Assembly (NCBI GenBank): GCA_051530055.1
Contig: CM121342.1
Location: 4,030,001 to 4,094,000 of the forward strand
Direction of reading: 5' to 3'
Length of the DNA: 64,000 bases
Origin: Neoechinorhynchus agilis
Lineage: Eukaryota > Acanthocephala
Shown one piece after another: positions 11,125 through 23,105 of this stretch (the first letter of the stretch is position 1; every line of letters starts with the position of its first letter). The position numbers and the translations under genes were made by a program. The notes beneath the pieces were generated by a model. The model had not been told where the DNA came from. It made no database searches and saw nothing but the letters and a program-made list of their open reading frames with translations.

Positions 11125-13118
11125 AATGTGGTTCTTCTTTCGAAATAAAGTAGAACGTCGTTTATGAGGGTCCTAGATTTTAGTTTGATGTTAACATCAA
11201 TTTTACCTCTTGGACAACCCAACGATTTCGGTCAGGGAAGTGTTCAATGTAAATGAGTTTGTACAAATCCCTCTGGATCCTTAGATTTTGAACCCTTTGA
11301 CCACCTCGACACTTTCTACGAAATGTACAAATCACTAAGCTGCCGTCTTGATTTATTTGATTCCGGGTTTTGTATAACTAAATACCCTCGAATCGTCTGA
11401 GTTTCTTGGACAATCGTTTGACCAGGGCAGAGTGTTTCGACGCCAAAGGGAACGAAATAATTGCGATTCTCAACAACGGCCATTGTTGATCCAAGAGTCG
11501 AGGTTCTTCTTTCGAAATAAAGTAGAACGTCGTTTATGAGGGTCACAGATTTTAGTTTGATGTTAACATCGATTTTACCTCTTGGACAACCCAACGATTT
11601 CGGTTGTGAAGTGTTCATGTAAATGAGTTTGTACAAATCCCTCTGGATCCTAAGATTTTGAACCCTTTGACCACCTCGACACTTTCTACGAAATGTACAA
11701 ATCACTAAGCTGCCGTCTTGATTTATTTGATTCCCGGGTTTTGTATAACTAAATACCCTCGAATCGTCTGAGTTTCTTGGACAATCGTTTGACCAGGGCA
11801 GAGTGTTTCGACGCCAAAGAGAACGAAATAATTGCGATTCTCAACAACGGCCATTGTTGATCCAAGAGTCGAGGTTCTTCTTTCGAAATAAAGTAGAATG
11901 TCGTTTATGAGGGTCATAGATTTTAGTTTGATGTTAACATCGATTTTACCTCTTGGACAACCCTACGATTTCGGTCAGGGAAGTGTTCAATGTAAATGAG
12001 TTTGTACAAATCCCTCTGGATCCTTAGATTTTGAACCCTTTGACCACCTCGACACTTTCTACGGAATGTACAAATCCCTAAGCTGCCGTCTTGATTTATT
12101 TGATTCCCGGGTTTTGTATAACTAAATACCCTCGAATCGTCTGAGTTTCTTGGACAATCGTTTGACCAGGGCAGTGTTTCGACGCCAAAGGGAACGAAAT
12201 AATTGCGATTCTCAACAACGGCCATTGTTGATCCAAGAGTCGAGGTTCTTCTTTCGAAATAAAGTAGAACGTCGTTTATGAGGGTCCTAGATTTTAGTTT
12301 GATGTTAACATCAATTTTACCTCTTGGACAACCCTACGATTTCGGTCAGGGAAGTGTTCAATGTAAATGAGTTTGTACAAATCCCTCTGGATCCTTAGAT
12401 TTTGAACCCGTTGACCACCTCGACACTTTCTACGAAATGTACAAATCACTAAGCTGCTGTCTTGATTTATTTGATCTTGCTCTTGTATAACTAAATACCC
12501 TTGAATCGTCTGAGTTTCTTGGATAATCGTTTGACCAGGGCAGAGTGTTTCGACGCCAAAGGGAACGAAATAATTGCGATTCTCAACAACGGCCATTGTT
12601 GATCCAAGAGTCGAGGTTCTTCTTTCGAAATAAAGTAGAACGTCGTTTATGCGGGTCCTAGATTTTAGTTTGATGTTAACATCGATTTTACCTCTTGGAC
12701 AACCCAACGATTTCGGTCAGGGAAGTGTTCAATGTAAATGAGTTTGTACAAATCCCTCTGGATCCTTAGATTTTGAACCCTTTGACCACCTCGACACTTT
12801 CTACGGAATGTACAAATCCCTAAGCTGCCGTCTTGATTTATTTGATTCCGGGTTTTGTATAACTAAATACCCTCGAATCGTCTGAGCTTCTTGGATAATC
12901 GTTTGACTAGGCAGAGTGTTTCGACGCCAAAGGGAACGAAATAATTGCGATTCTCAACAACGGCTACTGTTGATCCAAGAGTCGAGGTTCTTCTTTCGAA
13001 ATAAAGTAGAACGTCGTTTATGAGGGTCACAGATTTTAGTTTGATGTTAACATCGATTTCCATCTTCTGGATAACCTTACGATTTCGGCTTTCGAAGTGT
13101 TCAATGTGTAAATGAGTT
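11125..13118. repeat. Tandem array A4, unit about 370 bp, about 5 copies, with a LINE-like reading frame
   Basis: The unit contains gagtttgtacaaatccctc, ggatcc, ctacgaaatgtacaaa and gacgccaaagggaacgaaat. On the minus strand each copy reads ENRNYFVPFGVETL (for example within 11316-11705). This resembles the conserved LINE C-terminal segment NYIFLPFGVETQG seen at 57.9 kb. Several copies keep a 65-130 codon frame, but the frames end at different places, so this is a repeat and not a gene. Core sequence is shared with arrays A11 and A12. Confidence 0.9.
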
Positions 13119-13698
13119 TGTACAAATCCTCTGTTCAGGCTGACTAATAACTCTCTGTGAAGAACTTCTATAGACGATGTTCTGCATTTGCTGTAGAGCT
13201 GTATAAATCCTTATCTTCAAATGGCATCTAACGCATTTTCTACAGTGATACAACAACGTACAGAAATGAATCATTGAACAATCGATCTGAAGGCGACATT
13301 TCTCATGCTCCGTTCATTCGGGACTTGAATTGATCACAGCAGCGGATCATTTTTATGTGTTCTTGCTAACGAGTCAACATTCAATTGGAAACCGATTTGA
13401 AACGAGATTCCCTTAGAGTTTGTCGATCATTAGTGAGTTTTTGACGTAACTCTCGTTGAATTTAATGTCGGAAATCGATCTTTAAAATTTGTGTGACTTT
13501 TTTTTTGAACGATTTGAGCTTCATTTCTTCGATTTCCGAATTTTTTTGTGCATCTCAGATGTTAGACTTTTAAAATCCTCCGCATTTTTTTAAAAAATAT
13601 TTATTTTCACACTACAAGAAATTTTTATTTGTTCAACTTTACGGATCAATGCTGGTTTTAAAAAAAATGACGAAATCTTTCTAGACTCCGGTCACTAA
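13119..13698. other. Intergenic region upstream of the kinase, no feature seen
   Basis: AT-rich unique sequence with long T and A runs near 13500-13600. No gene or repeat was recognised. The kinase promoter is presumably in the last few hundred bases. Confidence 0.5.
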
Positions 13699-14833
13699 AT
13701 GTCATCCGGATCGTCCGCATGCGAGAGTTCTAATGATGACTCGGATATTGCTTTGTCGATTCCTCCACGACTTCTAGCAGATGCGGCTAATCTAAAGTTG
13801 AGTCCTCTAAAATACCTTGGATCTGGATCCTTCTCGCATGTTATTTTGGTTCAGTTTGAAGAAGATTCAGTAAAGCAAAATGGTGCTTTGAAAATAATCA
13901 TAAGCGATTCGCTGAAATCAACATCTCATGGATACGTTCGTCGAATCCAATCGGAGTTAAGGATTCTCCGAAAAGTCAATCATTTGTACATTATAAAAAT
14001 GTACAAAGCTTTTATATACCGTTCGTATATTTGTATGCTTTTCGAGCCAATCAATACTGGTATTGATTTGTTTACTTTAACTCGAAGATATGCGATTGGA
14101 CCCGAGAAATCTGCACTTCCTCTAAAGATTTGCATCCATATTCTGTCCCAAATAACGTTTGCTTTGTCTTATTTGCATGCTCGGCGCATCATTTATCGGG
14201 ATCTAAAACCGGAAAACGTTGTGAATCGTTTGTTTTCAATTGGAGCTAAAATTGAGAAACTACGATAAAGTTGACGCAAACGGACTCATAAAGCTGGTTG
14301 ACTTTGGATTTGCAAAGGAACTTCCACCGGGTGGAAAGGCCTATTCTCGTTGCGGAACACTCGTGTCTATGGCGCCGGAAATACATGCAGCTTCAGGATA
14401 CACGAATAAAATTGATTGCTGGGCATTGGGAGTTCTAATCTATGAATTAATAGGAGGATTTAATCCGTTCGAGAATAGTACTGGAAAATTGAATTTCTTA
14501 ATCAAACAATTTCCCGCTCATATGGACCGGTTTACAGTTTCCCTTATCTTGAATCTCACTGCATTCGATCCAAATATCCTCATGGCGTTCAATGTTTGAA
14601 AGTTTCTTTTGATTGAACATCCTGGCAGTAATCGTATGGAATGTAGGGAAGTAATGAAGCATTGTTTGTTTAAATGCATTGATTGGAAAAAAGTGGAACG
14701 AGGTACTTTAGATAAACCGACTGGATTCGAAAAATTGTTTACTTCACTGACCAATGAAATGTTCAATGGAAGCGTTGATCATGATGAAAACAGCAGAGAA
14801 TGGCTTAAGAATCGTTTTGAATGGAATCTGTAG
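13699..14833 (+). CDS. AGC-family protein kinase, PKG-like catalytic domain only, 341 aa
   Basis: Ser/Thr kinase. Exons 13699-14227, 14271-14536 and 14603-14833; introns are 43 and 66 nt. This model gives PENVVNLDANGLIKLVDFGF and removes a TGA at 14597. Catalytic features: glycine loop LGSGSFSHV at 40-48, lysine K65 (GALKII), helix-C E86, YRDLKPEN with D168, then DFGFAK and APEI. KLVDFGFAK and the tail DWKKVERGTLDKP (family NWEGLRKGTLTPP) are closest to cGMP-dependent kinase among AGC kinases. There is no cyclic-nucleotide domain in the 174 N-terminal residues. The P+1 loop reads CGTLVSMAPEI where the family has CGTPEYVAPEI, so substrate choice may differ. An orphan kinase from a PKG/PKA-like ancestor is likely. 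Confidence 0.75.
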
Positions 14834-15368
14834 CTCAGGGATTAAAGGAACGCTATTGTAAAACCTTCCAAAGAATGCTCATGTTTCATTTTAGATGGAA
14901 GCGAATAGAAAAACAAACTCAAGTCTATTAATCATACCGGAATACACACATCATCACACCTAACCGGGCATTCCTCGAATATCCACTTCCATTTACAAAA
15001 GAACTTTGGAACAATCCAACACCATCGGCTATCGTAGCAAGTCATTCCATAATATTTGGGAGCCTGGATGGTGGTGAAAATGATAAAGAGTAGTAGTAGA
15101 AGTCTTTTCATTGTGCTAAGAGCAGATTAGGACGGTACTCTGTAATATACTGTCGACTCCTGAGAAGAACGTGATTAGTTATGATGAATTGTCAGGTTAG
15201 TAAACGACGAAATGAGATTGTCTTGACAGATACACTAATTTACGTAGGGAAAAACGATTTTGTAGTTATCTCTTTTTGCTTCAGGCGAGTTGCGCAATAT
15301 CTGAAATGATCAGGTAGCAAAAACAAAGGTTTATTAAGAGAATTCGAAAAGTGTTTTTTTTTTATTTG
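14834..15368. other. Intergenic, no gene recognised
   Basis: Unique AT-rich sequence after the kinase stop. A minus-strand cysteine-bearing stretch near 14930-15110 (reverse reading starts MKRLLLLLFIIFTT) could be a very short secreted peptide gene, but no family or splice structure supports it. Confidence 0.3.
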
Positions 15369-15524
15369 TCGATAGGAGAAAATAAATGAAATTAAGAATT
15401 TATTGGATATTTCCATCCACTATCTCGGATCTTCTTCAGCGATTGTTTGTTAGTAATGGCGGATCCGAGATAGTGGATTGAAATATCCAATAAATTCTTA
15501 ATTTCATTTATTTTCTCCTATCGA
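15369..15524. repeat. Fold-back element 1, 63-bp arms, 30-bp loop
   Basis: Arms 15369-15431 and 15462-15524 are almost perfect reverse complements (outer end tcgataggagaaaataaatg). Each arm carries ggatatttc or its complement beside ctatctcggatc. The loop side reads cttcttcagcgattg. It shares this module with elements at 16482, 48250, 54459 and 59301. Confidence 0.85.
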
Positions 15525-15761
15525 GAAAATAACAATGAATAATCTTTTTAGATTGTCCTTATTTAAGCAAATTAAGCGGTTGAAACAAATCTATTTATTT
15601 TGAACCGATATTTTAGAGTTTTACTCCTTCTTAAGGGTTTGCTTGGAAATGTCGGTAGAAACTAAATATTCGTTTTTAAGAGCTTAACTTGCATAAATGA
15701 GGACAATCTAAAGTGATTCCTATCCAATTGTTCCTTCGAGGATGTGTATTCTCAATGGCGA

Positions 15762-15963
15762 ATTGTTCTCCCACTCGAGTTTTATTGAACTCTTCATTAC
15801 GAATTTTTAAGGCCTTAAAGCATCCTTCTTAAGCATTGCTTGTAAGTTTTTAAATATGTGAGTTCGTCTAATTTAAAGAACTTACAAGCAATGCTTGAGA
15901 AGGAGGCTGAGGCCTTGAAAATTCGCAATGAAGAGTTCAATAAAACTCGAGTGGGAGAACAAT
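15762..15963. repeat. Fold-back element 2, about 85-bp arms containing a coding-like frame
   Basis: Left arm about 15762-15848, right arm about 15880-15963. The right arm reads, on the plus strand, LQAMLEKEAEALKIRNEE, a typical charged coiled-coil stretch. The loop holds atatgtgagttcgtctaa, which recurs at 16482 on the far side of the LINE relic. Confidence 0.75.
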
Positions 15964-16005
15964 CTATTATGTAATTGTCGTCGTTGGTCGGTCGCTTCGG
16001 ATTCG

Positions 16006-16480
16006 TCAGTGTAATCCAATTTTGTATCGGAACTTTCTAAGGATCTGGGAAGGGACACTGGATTGTTCCCAATTTGTCGTTTTGTCAGTTACGTGTTTGA
16101 GTTTCTCAGTTCGGTAAGTATTTATCACGGATTGGGGTTCGATGTTGGTTTTTGATCTTGTCTTTAAATCTCTTCGATTGTCCTCCGCGTAGTTGTTTTG
16201 GGTTCCTTGTGTCATCCATTTTCTGAGCAATTAGCACGAATTCCATACTCAGGGATTTTGATATCTCAAGGACTTTGTTGTTAGTCACATAGTCTTCCCA
16301 TCTGATTAGGGAAAGATTTGATGGAGTTGATTGAGTCTCTCGAGGATCTTGATGTGTTCCCGTTTCGTGGATCAGGTTTTTTAGCCGTACAGCAAAGTTG
16401 TGAGAACGATAGCCCAACAAATCCGGACGTTTGTGTCAGTTGAAGTTGTGGAATACTCATTGTCCGAGATTTTTCCAAAT
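16006..16480 (-). mobile_element. LINE (non-LTR retrotransposon) reverse-transcriptase C-terminal relic
   Basis: Minus-strand frames of 104 and 74 codons contain LIRWEDYVTNNKVLE, then MDDTRNPKQLRGGQSKRFKD. This is the order of the conserved RT C-terminal region of many animal LINEs (RWxDxVTNxEVL, then RMDDxRxPKQL, GGQxxRFKD). The usual RWxGHV segment between them is degraded. The relic is flanked by two copies of atatgtgagttcgtctaat (15853 and 16482), so it sits between fold-back fragments. Confidence 0.7.
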
Positions 16481-16481
16481 A

Positions 16482-16593
16482 TGTGAGTTCGTCTAATTTA
16501 AAGAACTTCAGCGATTGCTTGCAAGTTTTTTCAGTTGCAATCGCTGAAGAAGATCCGAGATAGGGGATCGAAATATCAAATAAATTCTTAAAG
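16482..16593. repeat. Fold-back-family fragment
   Basis: Contains a small hairpin (ttcagcgattgc paired with gcaatcgctgaa). Next comes CTGAAGA, the short stem gatcc...ggatc, GAAA, and tatcaaataaattctt. It corresponds to one half of the element at 15369. Confidence 0.75.
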
Positions 16594-17453
16594 TGTTTTT
16601 TGTGGTTAGAAAAGAAAAAAATTTGTTTAAACTATTTCGGAACTAAATAAATCTAATGGATGAAATATTGGAACCATTCTGTTCTTTTAATTTTTATGCC
16701 AAATGCAAACATGAACAATTCAAAAAATTTAAAAATAGAAGAAAAGATTTGTTTTGGACTCAGCCTATAAATTCGCCCATTCACAACGGAGCAGAGAGGA
16801 AACGACAAACCAGGCCCGATAAAGCCCAGAAATTCCAGACAAACTTCGTGGCGTTTGATGCTAAAAGTCTTTTTTACAAAGTTTATTAGGTTTGCAGTGA
16901 ACAAGTTTTTTAAATCGGTTTTAACATTGAACTATTCTGATGCTTGTTTATGGCTTAAACAATTAAAGGAATTTTGGTTAAATCCGATTGTTTTCGCTTC
17001 TCTTGTCTTTATCAAAATTGCTTAGTTTTCATATCCGAAAACAATCGGATTTAACCAAGATTCCTTTAATTTTTTATGCCATAAACAAGTAAATAGAAGT
17101 TTACAAGAATGTCAGTTTTATTCATAGTCACAGGATTGATTTAATTGTAAAACTGAACAAAAAACATCTTGCGTTTACCTTGAACCCATCGAGATTTAAG
17201 AATAAATCTTGCCTTATTGGGATTTAACATAAAGTTTCTATTTACTGTTAGCGGTTAGGTCACCGATAAAAAAAATTCGAACTAAAAATGGTCGTTAGAA
17301 AAATAATGGAATAAATTACTAATTTCTATAAAATAAACGCGTCGGTGATAACGCAGATCAATGAAGTTTTGGATGCAAAAAAAAATCCAAATCGTGAATC
17401 AATAAGTTTTGACGTTTTTTAAAAATACGAGAAAATATTAAAAAAGAAGCAAA
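16594..17453. repeat. Intergenic sequence with an inverted repeat at 16942-17090
   Basis: Arms 16942-16997 and 17036-17090 (about 55 bp) are near-perfect reverse complements. They begin gcttgtttatggc and carry aaatccgattgttttcg at the loop side. They share no module with the other fold-back elements. The rest is AT-rich with no gene seen. Confidence 0.7.
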
Positions 17454-18635
17454 ATGTTTGACGAAGCTTTTAAACATTAACAAAGAACTTCAATGGAGAA
17501 CAAAACAACGTGAACTCCGAAACAAAAAAAGAACAAAAATTTTTATTAGTAGTAAAACGAAAAGGAGAATGAGATCGCGTTTCATAGTCTAATTTCGATG
17601 AATCCTTGAAAAGATTTGAGTGTATTTAAAAGCGAAATTCATTAGAAAAATAAGCACTTTGAAATGTCGAAAATCTTTTCGTCCGGAAAGTAAAGATTAT
17701 TGCCGATAAGGATTTTGTGGTGGCGATAAGAGGCGATTGAATTTAAATGAGAATAATCGAGGTAATCTTTAGTCTTTTTGATTACCAATGACTTTGGAAT
17801 TAAGAAATAATCTCAGCGCATTCTATTGAGTTGGACGAGACGAATTGGTATCCAAAGACTGCAATGTCGTTTCTCAATCGAAGAGGCGGTTAAAATAAAA
17901 CGTTACCGATACGGATAATATTTTTAATACGTGGACGATCGCCAGATCAAAAAAGATCGGAATCATTTAAGTAAAAAGACAGAAAATTCGATCGCACAAT
18001 TATTAAATATGCTTTAAAATACATTAAGACCGAAAAACTGTCCTGAAAAATATCAATAACAAAAATTAATATAAGTAGCGAATGATTTTAATATCGTTGA
18101 AAATATTTAAGATCAATTTAAAGGAAGGAAAATATCGATAAACCTTTTTTCACGAGGGAATTTCACCCGATCAAAGACTCGTGAACAATAAAATTGAAAG
18201 CTAAGAGTTAAATAATTTTCCATAAAGATGGAATACGTCTTCAAGTGTCGAACTAAACAAAAATTATCGCTCAAAAAATTCCAACAATGAATCTTTACTT
18301 AAAAGTGCAATTCTACCACCGAATATTAATTAGTATAAATATTTTTGTTTAAAAAAAAGAATAGAAACCCGGAAAATATGCGATAAATGATTACCGAATT
18401 AAATGATACTGATAAAACGCGATATTATCTTCAAAGATCGTTGAATTATTTGAAAAAATCGATAAATTCTCAACCTTTTTCTGCTGCAACATCATAAATA
18501 CATTCAACATTTTAAACCTTTTAAGCGACTTCAAGAGCTTTCTTGTGAATTCTCTTAAAATTTAACGATATTTCCGGCTAATATGGAATAACCCGATTTT
18601 CCGCAAATCGCATCCAAGAATGTTTATCATCAGAA

Positions 18636-19988
18636 TCACAGATAAGGAAAAACTCGCAATGATAAAAGCAACAAAATACTAATGAGTGTCAAAGTCGTCC
18701 CGACATTTATAATCCGACTGGAAAATCCTCGGCTTCCAGTTTGTTTATTGAAACGAACAATATGAATAAAATGAGCTGCGTCGCTTTCGTATATTAGAAG
18801 AGCATTCGAGAATACAAATAAGGCCGAAATTGAACAAAGAGTTCGCAGAAAGATCCGCATCTCCGTAAATAACCAGGCGAACGGACGAAGAAAAATATGA
18901 GATGTCGTTATTGTCTCCTTCGAGAAAGATGATAGGAAAACTGCGGAATCAATGACAGGTCGAAGAACTCGAATGCTGTCGTCCAATCTAAAGTTAACTT
19001 CGAAAAGGCAATCGTCCAAAGAATCAAAGACAAGTTGAACGCAGATCTCACTTTTTGGACATTTCTTTTCCGTTGTGCAATAACCTCGGATTTGTGGATT
19101 CTCAAATCCCAAACGTCTAACAAGACATCCAGTTCTATTGAGCAGTCGTGCCTTCATGAAACAATTTCGCTGGGAAATATAAGATATTTTGTAGATAGAG
19201 ATCAAGACAACCTTTGATCTCATATCTTAAATGTACAATTGGAAATCATCGATGTGAACGCAGCATTCCGAACGGTTAAAACGGCGAACAACCTCTAAAC
19301 AAAAACGAAGTTCGTCCAAACTTGTAACAGTGCAATTGTCAATCGATTGAACTTCAAAATTTCCTGTTATTCCATTGATTTTATCCAAATGAATTTGTCT
19401 GTTGAATAAATCGTTATTAACGGATCTGTCGATAATGGCAACCAGGAAAAAGCAAACAAAACAACAGACGAGATTGTGCCATAAACCACCGGCGACAAAT
19501 CTATCAAAATTGGTTCGAAATTTGTTATAACAGAATTCAAAAATACCTCAGTTTCTTTACAATTTCATCTGTTGGATTCACTGAGAGTCGAACAAAAGAA
19601 GCAGGAATGTAAATGCAAGTTAAACGCAGCCCCATTGAGCGAAAGGATCCACCGTCACTAAACAAATGAAGAAATAATTGGAGGGAAAAATGAGTTCATA
19701 CTTTAGACAAGCGATGACATGGCCAGATTCGTGGATTACGACCGAAAAAACGATCGCCGTGATAAGATGAACAAATGGAAATCGCAAATAGACAACAATC
19801 AAAGCGACTGTTGAGAAATGAGTTGGCTTATAGAAAAGAAGAGCGAAAATCAAACACAAAGGACTAATAATTAAAGCGATTCCGAAAGCAATAATTCCAG
19901 CATTGAACCATTGGTTTAAGAAGCGACGATGACAAGAATTTAAGAAGGAATGAATTTGAACGTTGTCAACTTTGAATGCGATGTTCAT
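18636..19988 (-). CDS. MBTPS2: Site-2 protease (membrane zinc metalloprotease), left copy, 404 aa
   Basis: S2P cleaves membrane-bound transcription factors (SREBP, ATF6) within the Golgi membrane. Exons in transcription order: 19988-19702, 19657-19547, 19500-19260 and 19211-18636; introns 44, 46 and 48 nt, phases consistent. Zinc motif HESGH is at residues 86-90 in a hydrophobic helix. RFVAGGLWHNLV matches the family RIFCAGIWHNFV. A cysteine-rich luminal part (SECC, GYCTTEKKCPKSEICV) aligns with the human one. The third catalytic motif NxxPxxxLDG is NALLIYESDA: Asp is kept but Gly is lost. It differs from the right copy by one amino acid (T for A in GYCTTEKK). Confidence 0.85.
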
Positions 19989-20412
19989 CTTAAATTCTAA
20001 AAGAAAAGCTCGGTCACATCTTTCGAAAAGGATATTCCAAAAAAATGAGCATTCTACTCAATCGATGGCTTTTATGTTGAAGAATGAAAACCTGGAGTAA
20101 TATTTCGGATAAGAACGGACGTCGAGGAACGAACGGCCAATGAGTTTTTACGTTCGTAAACGTAAAGCTTTTGAGGATCAAAAACTTCTTTTTTGTGGAT
20201 AAAAATGTACGTTCCATTCAATGAAGGAGGTCGAAGAAAAAACGAAAAAGTTGCATTCGATTCTCTTTCCAGCGAGAGAAGGGTGGCGGACGCCGGTTTT
20301 AGTCATTCGAGCGAACGAGCGTTTCCCTCGCTGGATGTTCGGAGTCGTCCGGAGTTGGGATGTTCTCGATGCTGCGGATGGGGCGTTTCCTTCGTTTTCG
20401 GCGGGATCCCTT

Positions 20413-20484
20413 TGCGTTGGCCGGGAATCGAACCCGGATCGGCTGCTTGGAAGGCAACCATGCTAACCATTACACCACCAACGC
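20413..20484 (-). tRNA. tRNA-Gly (anticodon UCC), left copy
   Basis: 72 nt, identical to the right-arm copy. Acceptor stem gcgttgg/ccaacgc, anticodon loop CTTCCAA, T arm ccggg-ttcgatt-cccgg, and a complete A box and B box. Discriminator base A. Confidence 0.95.
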
Positions 20485-20818
20485 TGCTTTCCGAGAAGCG
20501 AACGAAATATATTTGAAATTTCTAAAGCGAAAATAGAAGCTGAATTTTGAATCTTCTCCATTTCAAATCCCAGATTTTCTTAATTATTCGGCAAAGTGGG
20601 ACCATAGAATTCGTTATAGAATTCGTGTGCTCCTCGGTGCAGAAGTAATCGCCGTGAATTCAAAGATAAAATTCCTATGCCGTGAACACTTCTCTCTCAC
20701 ATGTTTAAGATGTAATCAAATATCGATTCTTATTTTATTGGGAAATGACTAAAATAAAAATCGATTTCTAATTTTTGGATCATCGAAATTTCGTGGTTAG
20801 TTTGATAGCAATATCGCT

Positions 20819-20841
20819 AACCATTACACCACCAACGCTGC
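20819..20841 (-). pseudogene. 5' half of tRNA-Gly fused to unrelated sequence (left copy)
   Basis: The first 23 nt of the tRNA (gcgttggtggtgtaatggtt + agc), including the A box, are followed on the minus strand by gatattgctatcaaactaac rather than by the anticodon arm. Nearby (about 21062-21105) lies a second copy of the downstream sequence without most of the tRNA part. Confidence 0.7.
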
Positions 20842-21250
20842 CTATGAGAAAAACGAACTGAGAATGTTAAACTTTCTAAATGGAAATGGGATGCTGAATT
20901 TTGAATCATCTCCATTTCCAATCTTAGATTTTCTTAATTATTATTTCGGCAAAAAAGGCGATAAAATTGTTGGTTTTTATTATTCTTAAAGTTCAAGTAC
21001 AATCCCGATGAGTACTGGACCGAAAACAGTACAAAATCGATCTCTAATTTTTGGATCATCGAAATTTCGTGGTTAGTTTGATAGCAATATCGCCAATCAT
21101 TACAGTCTCGTATTTTTGCCGAATGCGGTCGCCACTGGACGGCCATCTAAAATCGGTAAAGATTGTTCGATTCTAAAATATTGGGGTGCATTCAGGGCAC
21201 TACTAAGAGAATTGCGTTCATTTCATTTTAAAGTTCGGAAGGTCTCTTCA

Positions 21251-21768
21251 CAAATTTGGCTCCGGCTCGTTCAAACTCGGCAACAATTATTGAGCCCAAT
21301 CTAAGGTACACGAAACTGGAATTAGGACTAAATCATGGAATAAGTCAATAGTTAGAAGGTTTGGAAAAAAGAACGTTTGAGCAAATACATTCAAAAGAGG
21401 CGTGAAATCCGCTGATTTTGCAGTAAAGAACGTAGAGGACGCTAATGAAACCCATTTAAAATAAAACAAATTGAGATGTATTTAATTGCATTTATTTGAC
21501 AATGTTTTAAATGTACAACACAATTGAAATAAATTCAATATAATAATTAGAAGCAGAGAAATGAGTAGAGGCGTTTTTAGCGTAAAACCCAATTCAATTT
21601 TCCCTGTATGAACGATTAGCAAAACAATTGAAAACCGTATGATATATTTGTGAGGCGCATCGGTACGCTTATTTGCTTATTTGGGACTATTTGTTCATCT
21701 TGTTTGGGTCTAGCTTCTTTTTTTTGCGATGAATCACAACCGGAACGTAGCCTTCAATATTGCCAGCT
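21251..21768. other. Spacer sequence upstream of the FoxO gene
   Basis: Unique AT-rich sequence between the left arm and the FoxO start. No gene was recognised. It presumably holds the FoxO promoter. Confidence 0.5.
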
Positions 21769-23105
21769 ATGAATTTCAGTAGTAGAATGCAAGGAAATAA
21801 TAACCAAGAGTTTGTAGACAATTATCAAGAATATGGCAATGATCATCATCAGTCTCCCGAATACTATTCAAGTGGAGATCAATTTGATTCTCGGTACGAC
21901 ATTAATGACAATGTTCATGGACGTCCAAATGAAACAGTTTCCAACCTCAACCAAAGTAGCTCTCGTGGTAATCTATCATATATGGAAATGATATCGAGAG
22001 CAATTGAATCCCATCCTCAACAACGACTTGTCTTAAAAGACATCTACAAATGGCTCATCATAAATATGCCATATTTTACTGAACGGCAGCATAAACCAAT
22101 CTGCAGGTCCTGGCAGGTAAATATTGAACTATAAAAAACTTCCCAAGTTTCCATTCGAGTTTTTAGAACACTGTGAGGCACAATTTATCAATCTATAAGT
22201 GCTTTATTCGCATCCCAAATGAGAGACCAGGTAAGAGTTCTTGGTGGATTGTAGATCGAACACGGACTGGTAAACGTCGATCAAGTCATAAACGTCGATA
22301 TGAAGATCAATATTGGTACAATCGAAATGGGATGGACCTTCAACCGTATGCTGTAAAGCGGTATCGTCTGAGTCCAAATGACACAAATCCAAGTTTCTAT
22401 AATAACCTAAATTCCCAATATGGAAACTATACTGAATATGGGAACTGGAACGTAAACGCAAATAACGGAATGGCAAATATGAATGGTTTAACACATTTCA
22501 ACGTCCCTCAAAATGGGCATTTTGAGAATTTATCACAACCTACAACTAATTTTCAATATAATCAAGGTGAAATTGGCTATAGTGGTTACCAGAATGAAAG
22601 CCAGCCGGGACCTACAATCTATGCTGACCAGGATTCACAGTATAATAGTCAATTTGTTTGTCCGTCAGAAACTGGAACGGCTAATTCCACTACACAAACC
22701 ATTGGAAATCCGAATTTTCAGTGTGAACAAAGTGAGCAATTCGACACTCAACCACCACCACCACTATATGGCAATCCTGATTTCCAATCAAATTGGAACT
22801 ACTATCAAAATGAACAATTCACCTATCCACAACAATATGAAACAAATAATGCCGATCCTTTACAGAATACTTACCAAAATGATATTAATGCATTCGATAA
22901 TAACAATTCATCAGAAAATTGGAATCAAACCCCCAATGAAACCGTTTTCTACTTACAACAAAGCCAATTTGACACAATCTCAAATCCAACGCAATTCGAA
23001 TATGTTTCAACAAATCGTATTCAAGCGGATACAATGCAACGGAATGCGATCCAAGAGAGAGATGTGGTAAATAACCAATCCGGTGATTATATTCACCGAG
23101 TGTAG
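21769..23105 (+). CDS. FOXO: FoxO-type forkhead transcription factor, 428 aa
   Basis: Exons 21769-22116 and 22167-23105, 50-nt intron (gtaaat...ttttag), phase 0. The start is the first ATG after an in-frame TAG at 21748. Forkhead domain at about residues 69-150: LSYMEMISRAIESHPQQRL, IYKWLIINMPYF, SWQNTVRHNLS (recognition helix), then GKSSWW at 138-143. The KSSWW wing and the AIES start are characteristic of FoxO/DAF-16. A basic stretch (GKRRSSHKRR) follows, as in FoxO nuclear signals. The C-terminal two thirds is N/Q/Y-rich low complexity, likely an activation or condensate-forming region. FoxO acts downstream of insulin/AKT signalling, but no clear AKT site (RxRxxS/T) was seen. The gene lies alone in the spacer of inverted repeat 1. 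Confidence 0.8.

Larger units (their letters stand above)
17454..21250. repeat. Left arm of large inverted repeat 1 (about 3.8 kb)
   Basis: Reverse complement of about 24609-28455. From 18.6 to 21.25 kb paired positions sum to 45859 with no net indel. Only scattered substitutions were seen. The outer 100 bp differs by a roughly 50-bp indel near 17475. It contains a complete site-2 protease gene and a tRNA-Gly gene. Confidence 0.95.

Noticed and set aside
14221-14245. Possible 25-nt intron in the kinase
   Set aside because: A 43-nt intron (14228-14270) restores the canonical DANGLIKLVDFGFAK sequence.
14597-14599. In-frame TGA in the kinase, possible readthrough or pseudogene
   Set aside because: A 66-nt GT...AG intron (14537-14602), in phase, removes it and improves the match to the AGC kinase C-lobe.
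20193-20516. 107- and 81-codon ORFs over the tRNA (and mirrors at 25343-25666)
   Set aside because: They run straight through the tRNA-Gly gene and its GC-rich trailer; no protein features.
22513-23070. 185-codon ORF overlapping FoxO exon 2
   Set aside because: Shifted-frame shadow of the N/Q-rich FoxO C-terminus.
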